Shown here: positions 8,734-18,441 of the stretch, in pieces
Layout: each line of letters opens with the position of its first letter
How positions within the stretch are numbered: position 1 is the first letter of the stretch
DNA from: Mesorhizobium denitrificans
Lineage (GTDB): Bacteria; Pseudomonadota; Alphaproteobacteria; Rhizobiales; Rhizobiaceae
Length of the DNA: 64,000 bases
Direction: 5' to 3'
Assembly (NCBI RefSeq): GCF_003403035.1
Contig: NZ_QURN01000016.1
Span: forward strand, 38,946 to 102,945
The notes under the pieces: generated by a model
Told to the model about the DNA's origin: nothing
The model's database searches: none
Seen by the model: the letters and a program-made list of their open reading frames with translations, nothing else
Program-made: the position numbers and the translations under genes

Positions 8734-8818
8734 CCGGCTGAATTTTGCAGCCGGCGACACTACATATGGCGCAGCGGAGTGCGCCAAGGTTTGAAAACAG
8801 CCGGGAGTTTGGTCCCGG
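8734..8818 (+). promoter_or_regulatory. Three tandem hairpins between the desulfurase gene and sufB
   Basis: Three perfect short hairpins follow each other: 7-bp stem 8734-8740/8748-8754, 6-bp stem 8768-8773/8780-8785, and 6-bp stem 8801-8806/8813-8818, with loops of 6-7 bases. They fill the only sizeable gap in the first part of the suf operon. They could set differential expression or RNA stability between the desulfurase and sufBCD. None has a strong T-run, so full termination is unlikely. Confidence 0.55.
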
Positions 8819-8836
8819 CATGGATGGAGAACGCTG

Positions 8837-10348
8837 ATGCCTGCTGTGCAGGAGACGATTGATACTGTCCGCAAAATAGATGTGGACCAATATAAGTACG
8901 GTTTCGAAACAGAAATCGAAACCGATAAGGCTCCCAAGGGTCTTGATGAAGATATTATTCGCTTCATCTCGGCAAAGAAGAACGAGCCGGATTGGATGCT
9001 GCAATGGCGTCTTGAGGCTTTCCGTCGCTGGCTTACTCTTGAAGAGCCAAGCTGGGCGCGCGTCGAATACCCTAAGATCGACTTTCAGGACCTTCACTAT
9101 TACGCCGCGCCGAAAAATCAGACCGGCCCACGTTCGCTGGATGAGGTCGATCCGGAACTGCTGAAAGTCTACGAAAAGCTTGGCATTCCGCTGCGCGAGC
9201 AGGAAATCCTTGCGGGCGTGCAAAAGCCGAATGGCGAAGCGGAAGCGAGCGACAATGTATACGCATCCGGCCGTGTAGCGGTCGATGCCGTGTTCGATTC
9301 CGTCTCTGTCGTCACGACCTTCAAGGAAGAGCTTGCCAAGGCTGGCGTTATCTTCTGCTCCATCTCGGAGGCGATCCGCGAGCACCCCGAACTCGTGAAG
9401 AAATATCTCGGTTCTGTTGTTCCGACGACGGATAATTTCTACGCCACGCTGAACTCTGCGGTGTTCACGGATGGGTCTTTCGTGTTTGTCCCGAAGGGCG
9501 TTCGCTGCCCGATGGAACTGTCCACCTATTTCCGCATCAACGAAAAGAACACCGGCCAGTTTGAGCGCACGCTCATCATCGCGGAAGAGGGCGCTTACGT
9601 GTCCTATCTGGAAGGTTGCACCGCGCCGCAGCGCGATGAAAACCAGCTTCACGCAGCCGTGGTCGAGTTGATCGCGCTCGACGACGCCGAGATCAAATAC
9701 TCTACCGTGCAGAACTGGTATCCCGGCGATGCGCAGGGCAAGGGCGGCATCTACAATTTCGTCACCAAGCGTGGCGATTGCCGTGGCCACCGGTCCAAGA
9801 TTTCTTGGACGCAGGTGGAAACTGGCTCCGCGATCACGTGGAAATATCCGAGCTGCATCTTGCGCGGCGACGATTCACGCGGCGAGTTCTACTCAATCGC
9901 GGTGTCCAACGGCTATCAGCAGATCGATAGCGGCACGAAGATGATCCATCTGGGCAAGAACACGTCCAGCCGCATCATCTCCAAGGGCATCGCGGCTGGC
10001 TTCTCGCAGAACACCTATCGTGGGCAGGTTACGGCTCACCGCAAGGCGACCAACGCGCGCAACTTCACGAACTGCGACTCGCTGCTGATTGGCGACCAGT
10101 GTGGCGCGCACACGGTGCCTTACATCGAAGCCAAGAACGCGACGGCCAAGTTCGAACACGAAGCCACCACCTCGAAAATCTCCGAGGATCAGAAGTTTTA
10201 CGTCATGCAGCGCGGCATCCCCGAAGAAGAGGCGATTGCTTTGATCGTCAACGGCTTCGTCAAGGAAGTCATTCAGGAACTGCCGATGGAGTTCGCCGTC
10301 GAGGCGCAAAAACTCATCGGCATTTCGCTCGAAGGCTCCGTCGGCTGA
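8837..10348 (+). CDS. sufB: Fe-S cluster scaffold component SufB
   Basis: SufB is the scaffold subunit of the SufBC2D complex on which Fe-S clusters are built. The 503-residue protein has the conserved core [21 protein letters not shown], followed by the beta-helix and the C-terminal [16 protein letters not shown] segment that binds SufC. Length is typical of SufB. It is the second gene of the suf operon, 110 bases after the desulfurase and 27 bases before sufC. Confidence 0.97.
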   Translation: MPAVQETIDTVRKIDVDQYKYGFETEIETDKAPKGLDEDIIRFISAKKNEPDWMLQWRLEAFRRWLTLEEPSWARVEYPKIDFQDLHYYAAPKNQTGPRSLDEVDPELLKVYEKLGIPLREQEILAGVQKPNGEAEASDNVYASGRVAVDAVFDSVSVVTTFKEELAKAGVIFCSISEAIREHPELVKKYLGSVVPTTDNFYATLNSAVFTDGSFVFVPKGVRCPMELSTYFRINEKNTGQFERTLIIAEEGAYVSYLEGCTAPQRDENQLHAAVVELIALDDAEIKYSTVQNWYPGDAQGKGGIYNFVTKRGDCRGHRSKISWTQVETGSAITWKYPSCILRGDDSRGEFYSIAVSNGYQQIDSGTKMIHLGKNTSSRIISKGIAAGFSQNTYRGQVTAHRKATNARNFTNCDSLLIGDQCGAHTVPYIEAKNATAKFEHEATTSKISEDQKFYVMQRGIPEEEAIALIVNGFVKEVIQELPMEFAVEAQKLIGISLEGSVG

Positions 10349-10375
10349 CCGCAATTCGTTTCAGGAAGAAGAATT

Positions 10376-11131
10376 ATGCTTGAGATCATAAACCTGCACG
10401 CAAAGATCGCCGGTACGGATACGGAGATCATCCGCGGCCTGAACCTCACCGTGAATGCGGGCGAAGTTGCTGCCATCATGGGGCCGAACGGTTCCGGCAA
10501 ATCGACGCTTTCCTACATCATCGCCGGTCGTGACGATTACGAAGTCACGGAGGGTGACATTCTCTACAACGGTGAATCCATTCTTGAGATGGACCCTGCC
10601 GAGCGCGCTACCGCCGGCATCTTCCTCGCGTTCCAGTACCCGATGGAAATACCCGGCGTTGCCACGATGGAATTCCTTAAAGTGGCGATGAATGAGCAGC
10701 GCAAGGCGCGTGGCGAAGAGCCGCTCAAGGTGCCGGAATTCCTGAAGCGCGTGAAGGAGGCCGCTGCGTCGCTCTCAATGGATATGAACATGCTCAAGCG
10801 CCCGCTGAATGTTGGCTTTTCGGGCGGAGAGAAGAAGCGCGCCGAGATCCTGCAGATGAAGCTGCTTCAACCGAAGCTCTGCGTGCTGGACGAAACCGAT
10901 TCCGGCCTCGACATTGATGCGCTGAAGATCGTCGCTGACGGCGTCAACGCGCTGCGTTCGCCAGATCGCGCGGTGCTGGTCATCACGCACTATCAGCGCC
11001 TGCTGGATTACATTGTGCCGGACAAGGTACACGTCCTCTACAGGGGGCAGGTCATCAAGTCGGGCGACAAGAGCCTCGCGCTGGACCTGGAAAAGAACGG
11101 CTATGCCGGAGTTATCGGCGAAGCGGCTTGA
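10376..11131 (+). CDS. sufC: Fe-S assembly ATPase SufC
   Basis: SufC is the ABC-type ATPase that drives conformational change of the SufB-SufD scaffold in the cytoplasm. The 251 residues show Walker A GPNGSGKST, the Q-loop AFQYPMEIPG, the signature FSGGEKKR typical of SufC, Walker B LCVLDETDSGLDID and the switch histidine in ITHYQR. It follows sufB with a GGAAGAAG ribosome-binding site and is three bases from sufD. Confidence 0.97.
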   Translation: MLEIINLHAKIAGTDTEIIRGLNLTVNAGEVAAIMGPNGSGKSTLSYIIAGRDDYEVTEGDILYNGESILEMDPAERATAGIFLAFQYPMEIPGVATMEFLKVAMNEQRKARGEEPLKVPEFLKRVKEAAASLSMDMNMLKRPLNVGFSGGEKKRAEILQMKLLQPKLCVLDETDSGLDIDALKIVADGVNALRSPDRAVLVITHYQRLLDYIVPDKVHVLYRGQVIKSGDKSLALDLEKNGYAGVIGEAA

Positions 11132-11134
11132 GGA

Positions 11135-12406
11135 ATGGCCATGAATATGCACGCACAGATGCACACAGCAGCCGAAAAGGCGCTGCTTGACGCATATGAT
11201 CAGCGCATGGCGGACCTGCCGGGCGATAGCGCGGTTGCGGTGAAGCGCGACAATGCGATTGAAATGCTCAAGGCCGGGTTGCCAACCAAGCGCATTGAGG
11301 CCTGGCATTACACCGATCTGCGCCGTCTACTCACCTCGGTTCCAGATTTCGAACCTGCAGGAAACGCGAAGGCGCTCGATCCGCTGATCGAAGGATCCGC
11401 CGTTCTAGCGATCCTGAACGGTCAGACCACGGGCCATCTGAATAATGTTGAAGGCGTAACCGTCGAGCGTGTTTTTGAAAAGCTGCAGAACGGCAGCCTC
11501 GCGCCTGCACTTGAGCCCGATGGCAACGACGATGCTATCGGCGCGCTGAACACCGCTTTCGTGTCGGATGGCTGGCATGTCACGGTTGCGGATGGCACGG
11601 AGCTGACAACACCTCTCGAACTGCAAGACACGCAGGATGGTGGGCAGGTACACCTGGGTCTGCCGGTACACATTGGCAATAGCGTGAAGGCGACCATTGT
11701 CGAGCGTCACGCCGGTAAGCGGCCGGGTTTGACCAGTTGCGTTACGAACCTGGTTGTCGGCGACGATTCCGAAGTTCTGTGGCTGATCGTGCAGGAGCAG
11801 CCGGAAGCGGCAACGCACCTCGCGCAGTTCAATGCGTGGATCGGCAAGAACGCGCGGCTCACCGTGTTCGTCATGAATTCGGGCGGCAAGCTCGTTCGTC
11901 AAGAAATCCGCGTCATCACCAAGGGCGAAGGCTCCGATTTCCAGCTTCGCGGCATCAATCTGCTCGCGGGCGAAACGCATACGGACGTCACCATGGTGCT
12001 TGACCATGCCGTTCCGAACACCACGTCGCGCGAACTCATCCGCAACATCGTCACGGGCAGGGCGCATGGCGTGTTTCAGGGGCGCATCAATGTGCACCAG
12101 ATTGCGCAGAAGACCGACGCCAAGATGGCTTGCAACACGCTGCTGTTGTCGGACGATGGCGAGTTCTCGACAAAGCCTGAGCTCGAAATCTTCGCTGACG
12201 ATGTTGCCTGCGGCCACGGCGCAACCGTCACCGAAATCGACAAGAACCATCTGTTTTACCTGATGGCGCGCGGCATCGATGAGAAAACGGCGCGCGGTCT
12301 GCTGGTGAAAGCGTTCCTCGCCGAAGTCATTGAGGAATTGGAAGTTGAGTCGGTCGTCGAGGCGCTTGAATCCCGCCTTGATGCCTGGTTCGCAACACAC
12401 GGCTAG
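11135..12406 (+). CDS. sufD: Fe-S assembly protein SufD
   Basis: SufD pairs with SufB in the SufBC2D scaffold and is needed for iron acquisition. This 423-residue protein has the family N-terminal KRIEAWHYTDLRRLL, the central right-handed helix (NLLAGETHTDVTMVLDHAVPNTTSRE) and the C-terminal SuF-core segment KTDAKMACNTLLLSDDGEFSTKPELEI with CGHGATV. The start lies three bases after sufC with GAGG overlapping the sufC stop. It is followed by sufS after four bases. Confidence 0.95.
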   Translation: MAMNMHAQMHTAAEKALLDAYDQRMADLPGDSAVAVKRDNAIEMLKAGLPTKRIEAWHYTDLRRLLTSVPDFEPAGNAKALDPLIEGSAVLAILNGQTTGHLNNVEGVTVERVFEKLQNGSLAPALEPDGNDDAIGALNTAFVSDGWHVTVADGTELTTPLELQDTQDGGQVHLGLPVHIGNSVKATIVERHAGKRPGLTSCVTNLVVGDDSEVLWLIVQEQPEAATHLAQFNAWIGKNARLTVFVMNSGGKLVRQEIRVITKGEGSDFQLRGINLLAGETHTDVTMVLDHAVPNTTSRELIRNIVTGRAHGVFQGRINVHQIAQKTDAKMACNTLLLSDDGEFSTKPELEIFADDVACGHGATVTEIDKNHLFYLMARGIDEKTARGLLVKAFLAEVIEELEVESVVEALESRLDAWFATHG

Positions 12407-12410
12407 TTCA

Positions 12411-13652
12411 ATGGATCACAAAGTCGAAGTCCAGCCTTATGATGTCGAGGCCATCCGCCGCGACTTCCCGATCCTGTCTCGTGAGGTTTATGGTAAGCCA
12501 TTGATCTATCTGGACAACGGTGCGTCTGCGCAGAAACCGCAGGTGGTGCTGGATACGATCCAGCACGCCTATTCTCAGGAATATGCCAACGTCCATCGCG
12601 GCCTGCACTTCCTCTCCAACGCGGCCACTGATGCTTACGAAAAAGCGCGCGAAACCGTCCGTCGCTTCCTGAACGCGCCATCGGCGGATAATATCATCTT
12701 CACCTCGAACTCCACCGCTGCCATCAACACCGTGGCTTATGGTTTCGGCATGCCGAACATTGGCGATGGCGACGAGATCGTCCTGTCCATTTTGGAGCAT
12801 CACTCCAATATCGTGCCGTGGCATTTCATCCGCGAGCGTCAGGGCGCAAAGCTGGTTTGGGTGCCGGTCGATGATCTCGGCGCATTCCATATCGAAGATT
12901 TTGAGCGCTCGCTCACGCCGCGCACCAAGCTGGTCGCCATCACCCAGATGTCGAATGCGCTGGGAACCATCACGCCGATCAAGGAAATCTGTCGCATCGC
13001 ACATGCGCGCGGCATCCCGGTTCTGGTGGATGGAAGCCAGAGCGCAGTCCATCTGCCGATCGATGTGCAGGATCTCGATTGCGACTTCTACGTGTTCACC
13101 GGCCACAAGGTTTACGGTCCGTCAGGCATCGGTGTTCTCTACGGCAAGGCCGAAATGCTGGATCGCATGCGCCCCTTCATGGGTGGTGGCGAGATGATCG
13201 AGCAGGTGACGACGGAAAACGTGACCTACAACGCCCCGCCACATCGCTTTGAGGCCGGCACACCGCCCATCGTTCAGGCCATCGGCTTGGGTGCGGCGCT
13301 TGACTACATGGATTCGGTCGGGCGCGAGCGCATCGCTGCGCATGAGGCCAAGTTGAAAGACTACGCGCATGAACGGCTGCGCGCTATTAACTCGCTTCGC
13401 ATCATCGGCGATGCACCAGACAAGGGCGCTATCATCTCCTTCGAGCTGCAGGGCATCCATGCCCATGATGTCTCGATGGTGATCGACCGTCAGGGTGTGG
13501 CGGTGCGCGCCGGCACGCATTGTGCGCAGCCGCTGTTGCAACGCTTCGGTGTCACTTCTACATGCAGAGCGAGCTTCGGCATGTATAATACCATGGCCGA
13601 AGTAGACGCATTGGCGGAAGCGCTTGAAAAAGCGCGCAAATTTTTCGGGTGA
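12411..13652 (+). CDS. sufS: Group II cysteine desulfurase SufS
   Basis: SufS mobilises sulfur from cysteine and is a group II desulfurase normally stimulated by SufE. In this 413-residue protein FTGHKVYGPSG carries the PLP lysine (Lys233) and GTHCAQPLL carries the persulfide cysteine (Cys371). The ATG at 12411, four bases after sufD, begins MDHKVEVQPYDV as expected; a longer frame reading back into sufD is rejected. No sufE is present in the window. Its stop overlaps the GTG start of the sufT-like gene, suggesting coupling. Confidence 0.95.
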   Translation: MDHKVEVQPYDVEAIRRDFPILSREVYGKPLIYLDNGASAQKPQVVLDTIQHAYSQEYANVHRGLHFLSNAATDAYEKARETVRRFLNAPSADNIIFTSNSTAAINTVAYGFGMPNIGDGDEIVLSILEHHSNIVPWHFIRERQGAKLVWVPVDDLGAFHIEDFERSLTPRTKLVAITQMSNALGTITPIKEICRIAHARGIPVLVDGSQSAVHLPIDVQDLDCDFYVFTGHKVYGPSGIGVLYGKAEMLDRMRPFMGGGEMIEQVTTENVTYNAPPHRFEAGTPPIVQAIGLGAALDYMDSVGRERIAAHEAKLKDYAHERLRAINSLRIIGDAPDKGAIISFELQGIHAHDVSMVIDRQGVAVRAGTHCAQPLLQRFGVTSTCRASFGMYNTMAEVDALAEALEKARKFFG

Positions 13653-14056
13653 ATGTTGTGGAACAGTCCAGCAATCCTGAAATCGAAAAGCCTGAGGCTC
13701 ATGAGGAAGCGCACGGCACGCTTTCGGCAACCGCGATTCCTCAAGATGAACTGGCGCGCCTGACCGACGATATCATCTCGGCGCTCAAAACGGTCTATGA
13801 TCCTGAAATTCCGGCAGACATCTACGAATTGGGCCTGATCTATAAGATCGATATCGAAGACGACCGAGCGGTCAAGATCGACATGACGCTCACGGCCCCA
13901 GGCTGTCCGGTTGCCGGCGAAATGCCGGGCTGGGTGGAAAACGCCGTTGGGGCGGTCGAAGGCGTGTCTGGCGTTGAAGTGAAGATGGTGTTTGATCCGC
14001 CGTGGACACCGGATCGCATGTCCGAAGAGGCGCAGGTGGCGGTCGGCTGGTACTGA
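13649..14056 (+). CDS. sufT: SufT/DUF59 Fe-S maturation protein
   Basis: This DUF59 (MIP18-type) protein of 135 residues helps to mature Fe-S proteins, often as the last carrier. The diagnostic run is LKTVYDPEIPADIYELGLIYKIDI, followed by MTLTAPGCPVAGEMPGWVENAV with the reactive cysteine. A GTG start overlaps the sufS stop by four bases; a second GTG at 13658 is an alternative. The acidic N-terminal tail of about 35 residues is low-complexity. Its place between sufS and sufA matches the sufX/sufT position in rhizobial suf operons. Confidence 0.9.
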   Translation: MNVVEQSSNPEIEKPEAHEEAHGTLSATAIPQDELARLTDDIISALKTVYDPEIPADIYELGLIYKIDIEDDRAVKIDMTLTAPGCPVAGEMPGWVENAVGAVEGVSGVEVKMVFDPPWTPDRMSEEAQVAVGWY

Positions 14057-14143
14057 CGGCTTGCGTCCGGCTGAAATCTTCACCATATTAGCGCAATGTA
14101 ATCATTCCGCAGGCTTTTGAACCTGGTGTGAGTGGAGAATGAA

Positions 14144-14524
14144 ATGGGACGTTTCAGCGTCATCAGCATGACCGACCGCGCGGCAGAGCGCGTCCGCGAA
14201 ATTGTGGCTACCCGTGGCGGCGCAAAAGGCATTCGCCTTGGCATCAAAAAGGGCGGCTGCGCGGGCATGGAATATACGGTCGATCTCGTTACAGAACCGA
14301 AACCCGGCGATGATCACATAGAACATGCAGACGCAAATGTCTGGGTCGCGCCTGAGGCTGCTCTGTTTCTTCTCGGCACGCAGATGGATTTCGAGGTCAC
14401 GCAGTTGCGCACTGGCTTCACGTTCAACAACCCGAACCAAAGTTCAGCTTGCGGTTGCGGCGAGTCGGTTGAGCTAAAGCCTGCCGACCTCAAGGCATTG
14501 GCTGAAGCGCGCGCTGGTGCCTGA
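14144..14524 (+). CDS. sufA: A-type Fe-S carrier SufA/IscA family
   Basis: A-type carriers receive clusters from the scaffold and pass them to apoproteins. The 126-residue HesB/IscA protein has the three conserved cysteines, Cys39 in KKGGCAG and Cys103 and Cys105 in SACGCGES. The ATG at 14144 has GGAG seven bases upstream. It ends the suf operon proper; its stop codon shares one base with the start of the tfoX-like gene, so transcription probably continues. Confidence 0.94.
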   Translation: MGRFSVISMTDRAAERVREIVATRGGAKGIRLGIKKGGCAGMEYTVDLVTEPKPGDDHIEHADANVWVAPEAALFLLGTQMDFEVTQLRTGFTFNNPNQSSACGCGESVELKPADLKALAEARAGA

Positions 14525-14844
14525 TGGACGACGACGATCTGCGCGACATGTTTGCGGGCCTCGGCCCGATCACGATCAAGCGTATGTTCGGCGGAAAAGG
14601 CGTATACTACAACGGGTTGATTACTGCGCTGGTGGTGCAGGGAGAACTGTTGCTGAAAGCCGATGCGGTCAGCGCGCCACAGTTCGAGGCTGCCGGTTCA
14701 ACGCAATGGACGTATGAGAGCCGGAAAGGCAAAACCGCCGCAATGCCGTATTGGTCGGTTCCCGACGCGGCAATTGACGATCCAGACGAATTGACGATTT
14801 GGGCACGCAAGGCTTACGAAGCGTCTATTCGCACCGCCAAATAG
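14524..14844 (+). CDS. TfoX N-terminal domain protein
   Basis: This protein of 106 residues consists only of the TfoX N-terminal domain. It is recognised by FAGLGPITIKRMFGGKGVYYNGLITALV and the C-terminal SVPDAAIDDPDELTIWARKAYEAS. Full TfoX/Sxy proteins regulate competence in gamma-proteobacteria; stand-alone N-domains in Alphaproteobacteria have no settled role. It shares one base with both neighbours (sufA stop and dusA GTG), so it is tightly embedded in the suf-dusA transcript. Confidence 0.85.
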   Translation: MDDDDLRDMFAGLGPITIKRMFGGKGVYYNGLITALVVQGELLLKADAVSAPQFEAAGSTQWTYESRKGKTAAMPYWSVPDAAIDDPDELTIWARKAYEASIRTAK

Positions 14845-15887
14845 TGGCGACTTCACGAGCAACAGGCAATCTGGTGGCACTTTATACCAACGCGCTCCGA
14901 TCGGGCACCAAGGTCTTCTCTGTCGCGCCGATGATGGACTGGACTGACCGCTGCTGCCGCTTCTTTCACCGGAAGCTGACGCGCAAGGCGTTGCTTTACA
15001 CTGAAATGGTCGTTGCCGACGCGGTGATTCACGGTGACCGTAAGCGCTTGCTCGGTTTCGATTCCGTCGAACACCCCGTCGCGTTGCAGCTTGGCGGCTC
15101 TGACCCTGCGAAGTTGATGCAGGCGGCGCGCATCGCTGCTGAGTTTGGCTATGACGAGATCAATCTGAACGTCGGCTGTCCGTCTGATCGCGTTCAGTCA
15201 GGCACGTTTGGCGCGTGCCTCATGCGCACACCCGATCTGGTTTCAGATTGCGTTGCTGCCATGAAGCAGACTGTCGCCATTCCCGTCACCGTAAAATGTC
15301 GCATCGGCGTTGACGAGCAGGATGTGGAGCAGGCGCTTGATGCGGTTGCCGATGGCGTATTTGCCGCCGGGGCGGATGCGCTTTGGGTGCACGCGCGCAA
15401 GGCGTGGCTTCAGGGATTGAGCCCGAAGGAAAACCGTGAAATTCCACCGCTGGATTATGGCCGGGTTTATCGCCTGAAAGCGCGCTACGCAGACAAATTC
15501 ATCGGCATCAATGGCGGCATCACGACGCTCGATGAGTCAATGAACCACCTCAATCATGTCGATGGCGTCATGCTCGGGCGCGCGGCCTATCACACGCCGC
15601 TAGTGCTTGCCGGTATAGACGCCGCCCTTGACGGTGCGCCGGTCCGAGACATCGATTTCGATCAGCTTTGCTATGAAATGGCTCGCTACGCAGACCAGCA
15701 CATCGCAGATGGCGGCAAGCTTTCGCATGTCACGCGCCACATGGTTGGTTTGTTCCACGGTATGGCTGGCGCACGGCGCTTTCGACAAATTCTCTCGACC
15801 GACGCCAACAAGCCGGGCGCAACATCAGATGTTTTGCGCGCGGCCTTCGCGTCCGTCGCATCTCAAAATGAAGATGCGGCCGCCTGA
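14844..15887 (+). CDS. dusA: tRNA-dihydrouridine synthase A
   Basis: This FMN enzyme reduces uridines in the D-loop of tRNA. The 347-residue protein shows SVAPMMDWTDRCCRFFHR, the ENLNVGCPS-type motif INLNVGCPSDRVQSGTFGACLM with the catalytic cysteine, VKCRIGVD, and INGGI followed by GVMLGRAAY, all as in DusA. The start is a GTG overlapping the previous stop by one base; a GTG ten codons later is also possible. Its TGA is followed at once by the stop of the convergent purB (TGATCA), leaving no gap. Confidence 0.93.
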   Translation: MATSRATGNLVALYTNALRSGTKVFSVAPMMDWTDRCCRFFHRKLTRKALLYTEMVVADAVIHGDRKRLLGFDSVEHPVALQLGGSDPAKLMQAARIAAEFGYDEINLNVGCPSDRVQSGTFGACLMRTPDLVSDCVAAMKQTVAIPVTVKCRIGVDEQDVEQALDAVADGVFAAGADALWVHARKAWLQGLSPKENREIPPLDYGRVYRLKARYADKFIGINGGITTLDESMNHLNHVDGVMLGRAAYHTPLVLAGIDAALDGAPVRDIDFDQLCYEMARYADQHIADGGKLSHVTRHMVGLFHGMAGARRFRQILSTDANKPGATSDVLRAAFASVASQNEDAAA

Positions 15888-17195
15888 TCAGGCTTCTTTG
15901 AAAACGCGCTTAAAGATCGTGTCCACATGCTTGGTGTGGTAGCCCAGATCGAACTTTTCGCGAATGTCTTCCTCGGAAAGTGCCGCGCGCACGTCCTTGT
16001 CGCCGAGTAGTTCTTCAAGAAAATCCGCGCCGTGTTCCCACACCTTCATGGCGTTGCGCTGTACCAGCCGGTAGGCGTCCTCGCGCGAAACCCCGGCCTG
16101 CGTAAGCGCCAAAAGCACGCGCTGTGAATGCACCAGCCCGCGGAACTTGTTGAGGTTCTTCTCCATGTTGTCCGGGTAGACGACCAGCTTTTCGATAACG
16201 CTCGTCAGCCGCGCCAGCGCGAAATCCAGCGTCACGGTCGCGTCCGGTCCAATCATGCGTTCAACCGAGGAGTGTGAAATATCGCGCTCATGCCACAGCG
16301 CGACATTCTCCATCGCGGGCATGGCGAAGGCGCGAACCATGCGCGCAAGGCCGGTCAGATTTTCGGTCAGAACGGGGTTGCGCTTATGCGGCATCGCGGA
16401 TGAACCCTTCTGGCCCGGCGAGAAATATTCCTCCGCTTCCAGCACTTCAGTGCGCTGCAAGTGGCGAACTTCAATCGCCAGCCGCTCAATCGAAGAAGCA
16501 ATCACGCCAAGCGTCACAAAGAACATGGCGTGGCGATCGCGCGGAATAACCTGCGTCGAAACCGGCTCCGGCTTGAGGCCAAGCTTTTCCGCAACATATT
16601 CCTCAACATAAGGGTCGATATTTGCAAACGTGCCAATAGCGCCGGAAATCGCGCAGGTCGCGATTTCCTCGCGCGCCCGCACCAGCCGTTCCCGGCAGCG
16701 CTCGAATTCGGCGTAGGCGTAGGCCAGTTTCACACCGAAGGTCGTTGGCTCGGCATGAATGCCGTGGCTGCGGCCAATCGTGACCGTGTCCTTGTGCTCC
16801 ATGGCGCGCTTTTTCAGCGCCGCCAGCAACGCGTCCAGATCAGCTAGCAGTATATCCGACGCGCGCGCGAGTTGAACGCTGAGACACGTGTCCAGCACGT
16901 CCGACGAGGTCATGCCCTGGTGAATGAAGCGCGCATCTGGTCCAACAAATTCCGCGAGATGCGTGAGGAACGCGATCACGTCGTGCTTCGTCTCGCGCTC
17001 GATTTCGTCAATGCGCTCGACATTGAACTTCGCCGCGCCGCCTTTTTCCCAAATGGTGCGCGCCGCCTCTTTCGGGATAACGCCCAGCTCCGCCAGCGCA
17101 TCGCAAGCGTAAGCCTCGATCTCGAACCAGATGCGGAAACGCGTTTCCGGCGACCAGATGGCAACCATGTCAGGCCGGGAATAACGGGGGATCAT
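15888..17195 (-). CDS. purB: Adenylosuccinate lyase
   Basis: PurB splits SAICAR and adenylosuccinate in purine synthesis. The 435-residue protein has the fumarase-superfamily signature GSSAMPHKRNPV, the HGIHAEPTTFG segment with the catalytic histidine, and TSSDVLDTC. Length and composition are normal. It abuts dusA tail to tail. Upstream on the same strand lies a membrane protein 52 bases away, so it might be read from the same long minus-strand transcript. Confidence 0.97.
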   Translation of the reverse strand: MIPRYSRPDMVAIWSPETRFRIWFEIEAYACDALAELGVIPKEAARTIWEKGGAAKFNVERIDEIERETKHDVIAFLTHLAEFVGPDARFIHQGMTSSDVLDTCLSVQLARASDILLADLDALLAALKKRAMEHKDTVTIGRSHGIHAEPTTFGVKLAYAYAEFERCRERLVRAREEIATCAISGAIGTFANIDPYVEEYVAEKLGLKPEPVSTQVIPRDRHAMFFVTLGVIASSIERLAIEVRHLQRTEVLEAEEYFSPGQKGSSAMPHKRNPVLTENLTGLARMVRAFAMPAMENVALWHERDISHSSVERMIGPDATVTLDFALARLTSVIEKLVVYPDNMEKNLNKFRGLVHSQRVLLALTQAGVSREDAYRLVQRNAMKVWEHGADFLEELLGDKDVRAALSEEDIREKFDLGYHTKHVDTIFKRVFKEA

Positions 17196-17247
17196 ACGAA
17201 CCTCACTTTGTCGAACGCGCGCGGTCTAACAGAGCAAGGCCAGAGGC

Positions 17248-17727
17248 TCAATGCGGTAAGCGCACAAACCAGACCGCGACAGCGAACAATGCACAGAAGC
17301 CCAGCGGAAAAAACAGCCGCATACCGAGCGCGGCAAACTGATAAAGTGCCGCCGCTGCTGTCACCAACAATTCCTTGAACCAGATTTTGGTGAAAGCCGG
17401 CTCGTGCCATTCGGAATAATAGTCGCGATAATCCAGCACGTAGAGCAGGGCGGTCATCGCCACCGTTGCCAGCGCAAATCCGAGCAAAGCCGCCGCAAAG
17501 CGCGCCTCCAGCCTGCTCTGTCTTGCAAGGTACTGCGCCAGATAGAAACCTATCGGAAACGCCAGCAACCCGCCCACGCCGAACATCGCGATGATGCGGG
17601 TGTAATGGCCTTGCGTTTCCCAGCCGCGCAGCAATGGCGCCGTGTAGGCGCTGGCCGCCATCACGAGCGCCCACACAGGCGCACCTGCGAACGCAATCCG
17701 CAGGCGTTGGATCGCAGTGGCATTCAC
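17248..17727 (-). CDS. Predicted four-helix membrane protein
   Basis: I do not recognise this 159-residue protein. It has about four hydrophobic segments (around residues 15-35, 45-65, 78-97 and 125-155) with polar loops, one of them acidic and tyrosine-rich (DYRDYYSEWHEP). No catalytic motif is visible. Its ATG lies directly next to the stop of the DUF2259 gene at 17728, with no gap, and purB follows 52 bases downstream. It appears to belong to a minus-strand group of closely packed envelope genes. Confidence 0.7.
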   Translation of the reverse strand: MNATAIQRLRIAFAGAPVWALVMAASAYTAPLLRGWETQGHYTRIIAMFGVGGLLAFPIGFYLAQYLARQSRLEARFAAALLGFALATVAMTALLYVLDYRDYYSEWHEPAFTKIWFKELLVTAAAALYQFAALGMRLFFPLGFCALFAVAVWFVRLPH

Positions 17728-18441
17728 TTACAGCTTTCCAGTCACCGCGATCCAGCGATGGTCCGGTCCCTCGAAACCCACTCGCTCAACAGCGATCAGC
17801 ACCGCAAACACCGCCGCGCCGTCTTTCGGGTAGTAGGTCTGCACCGCGCCCAGTCGATAGCCAATCGGGCATCCTCGGCTTTCGGGCAGTGATTTGTCGT
17901 TGACCAGCACTTTTGAGGCGCCGAGCTTGTTCGGATCCAGTTTGAGAAGCTGAAATCCCTTGAGTTTTTCCGCCCCGAGGCAGTTCTGCGCAGCGGGAAA
18001 ATCAATCTCCTCAAGACGTATGGCAGCTTGATCGTCTATCGGCGGAAACACCGGACGGGGCAGGAACACGAATTGATGTGGATCGGCAGATAGCTCGGTT
18101 ATGGCATTGGCCGCTGCCGTAAAGCCGCGGTCCAGCATTGCGTCATCGGCAATTTTTGCGCCCTGTTCGGCTGCCTGCGCGCGGGCTTTGTCTGTCGTCG
18201 CGCTTTCATCATCGAGCCGCACCCGCACCGGACTGCCGGGCAAAAACTTGTCGGTCGCCGTGTCGATGTAGAAGCGGTTGGCATACGGAAAACCGGAGCC
18301 GTCCTGCACACCATATTCCTCGAACGCGAAGACCTTGCCGTCATTGCTGAATCCCAAAATTTCCAGAGACGCGGCATCGCCCGCCATCGCGGACGAAACC
18401 CCCAATGTCCCAAAAAGCAGCGCAAGCAACATTTTCTTCAT
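17728..18441 (-). CDS. DUF2259 secreted protein
   Basis: This 237-residue predicted exported protein has a signal peptide, MKKMLLALLFGTLGVSSAMA, and a mature part starting GDAASLEILGFSNDGKVFAFEEYG, which I associate with DUF2259 proteins of rhizobia. A C-terminal GYRLGAVQTYYP segment is also family-like. No enzymatic motif is evident. The start overlaps the end of the P1 peptidase gene by four bases, so translation is probably coupled. Confidence 0.8.
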   Translation of the reverse strand: MKKMLLALLFGTLGVSSAMAGDAASLEILGFSNDGKVFAFEEYGVQDGSGFPYANRFYIDTATDKFLPGSPVRVRLDDESATTDKARAQAAEQGAKIADDAMLDRGFTAAANAITELSADPHQFVFLPRPVFPPIDDQAAIRLEEIDFPAAQNCLGAEKLKGFQLLKLDPNKLGASKVLVNDKSLPESRGCPIGYRLGAVQTYYPKDGAAVFAVLIAVERVGFEGPDHRWIAVTGKL

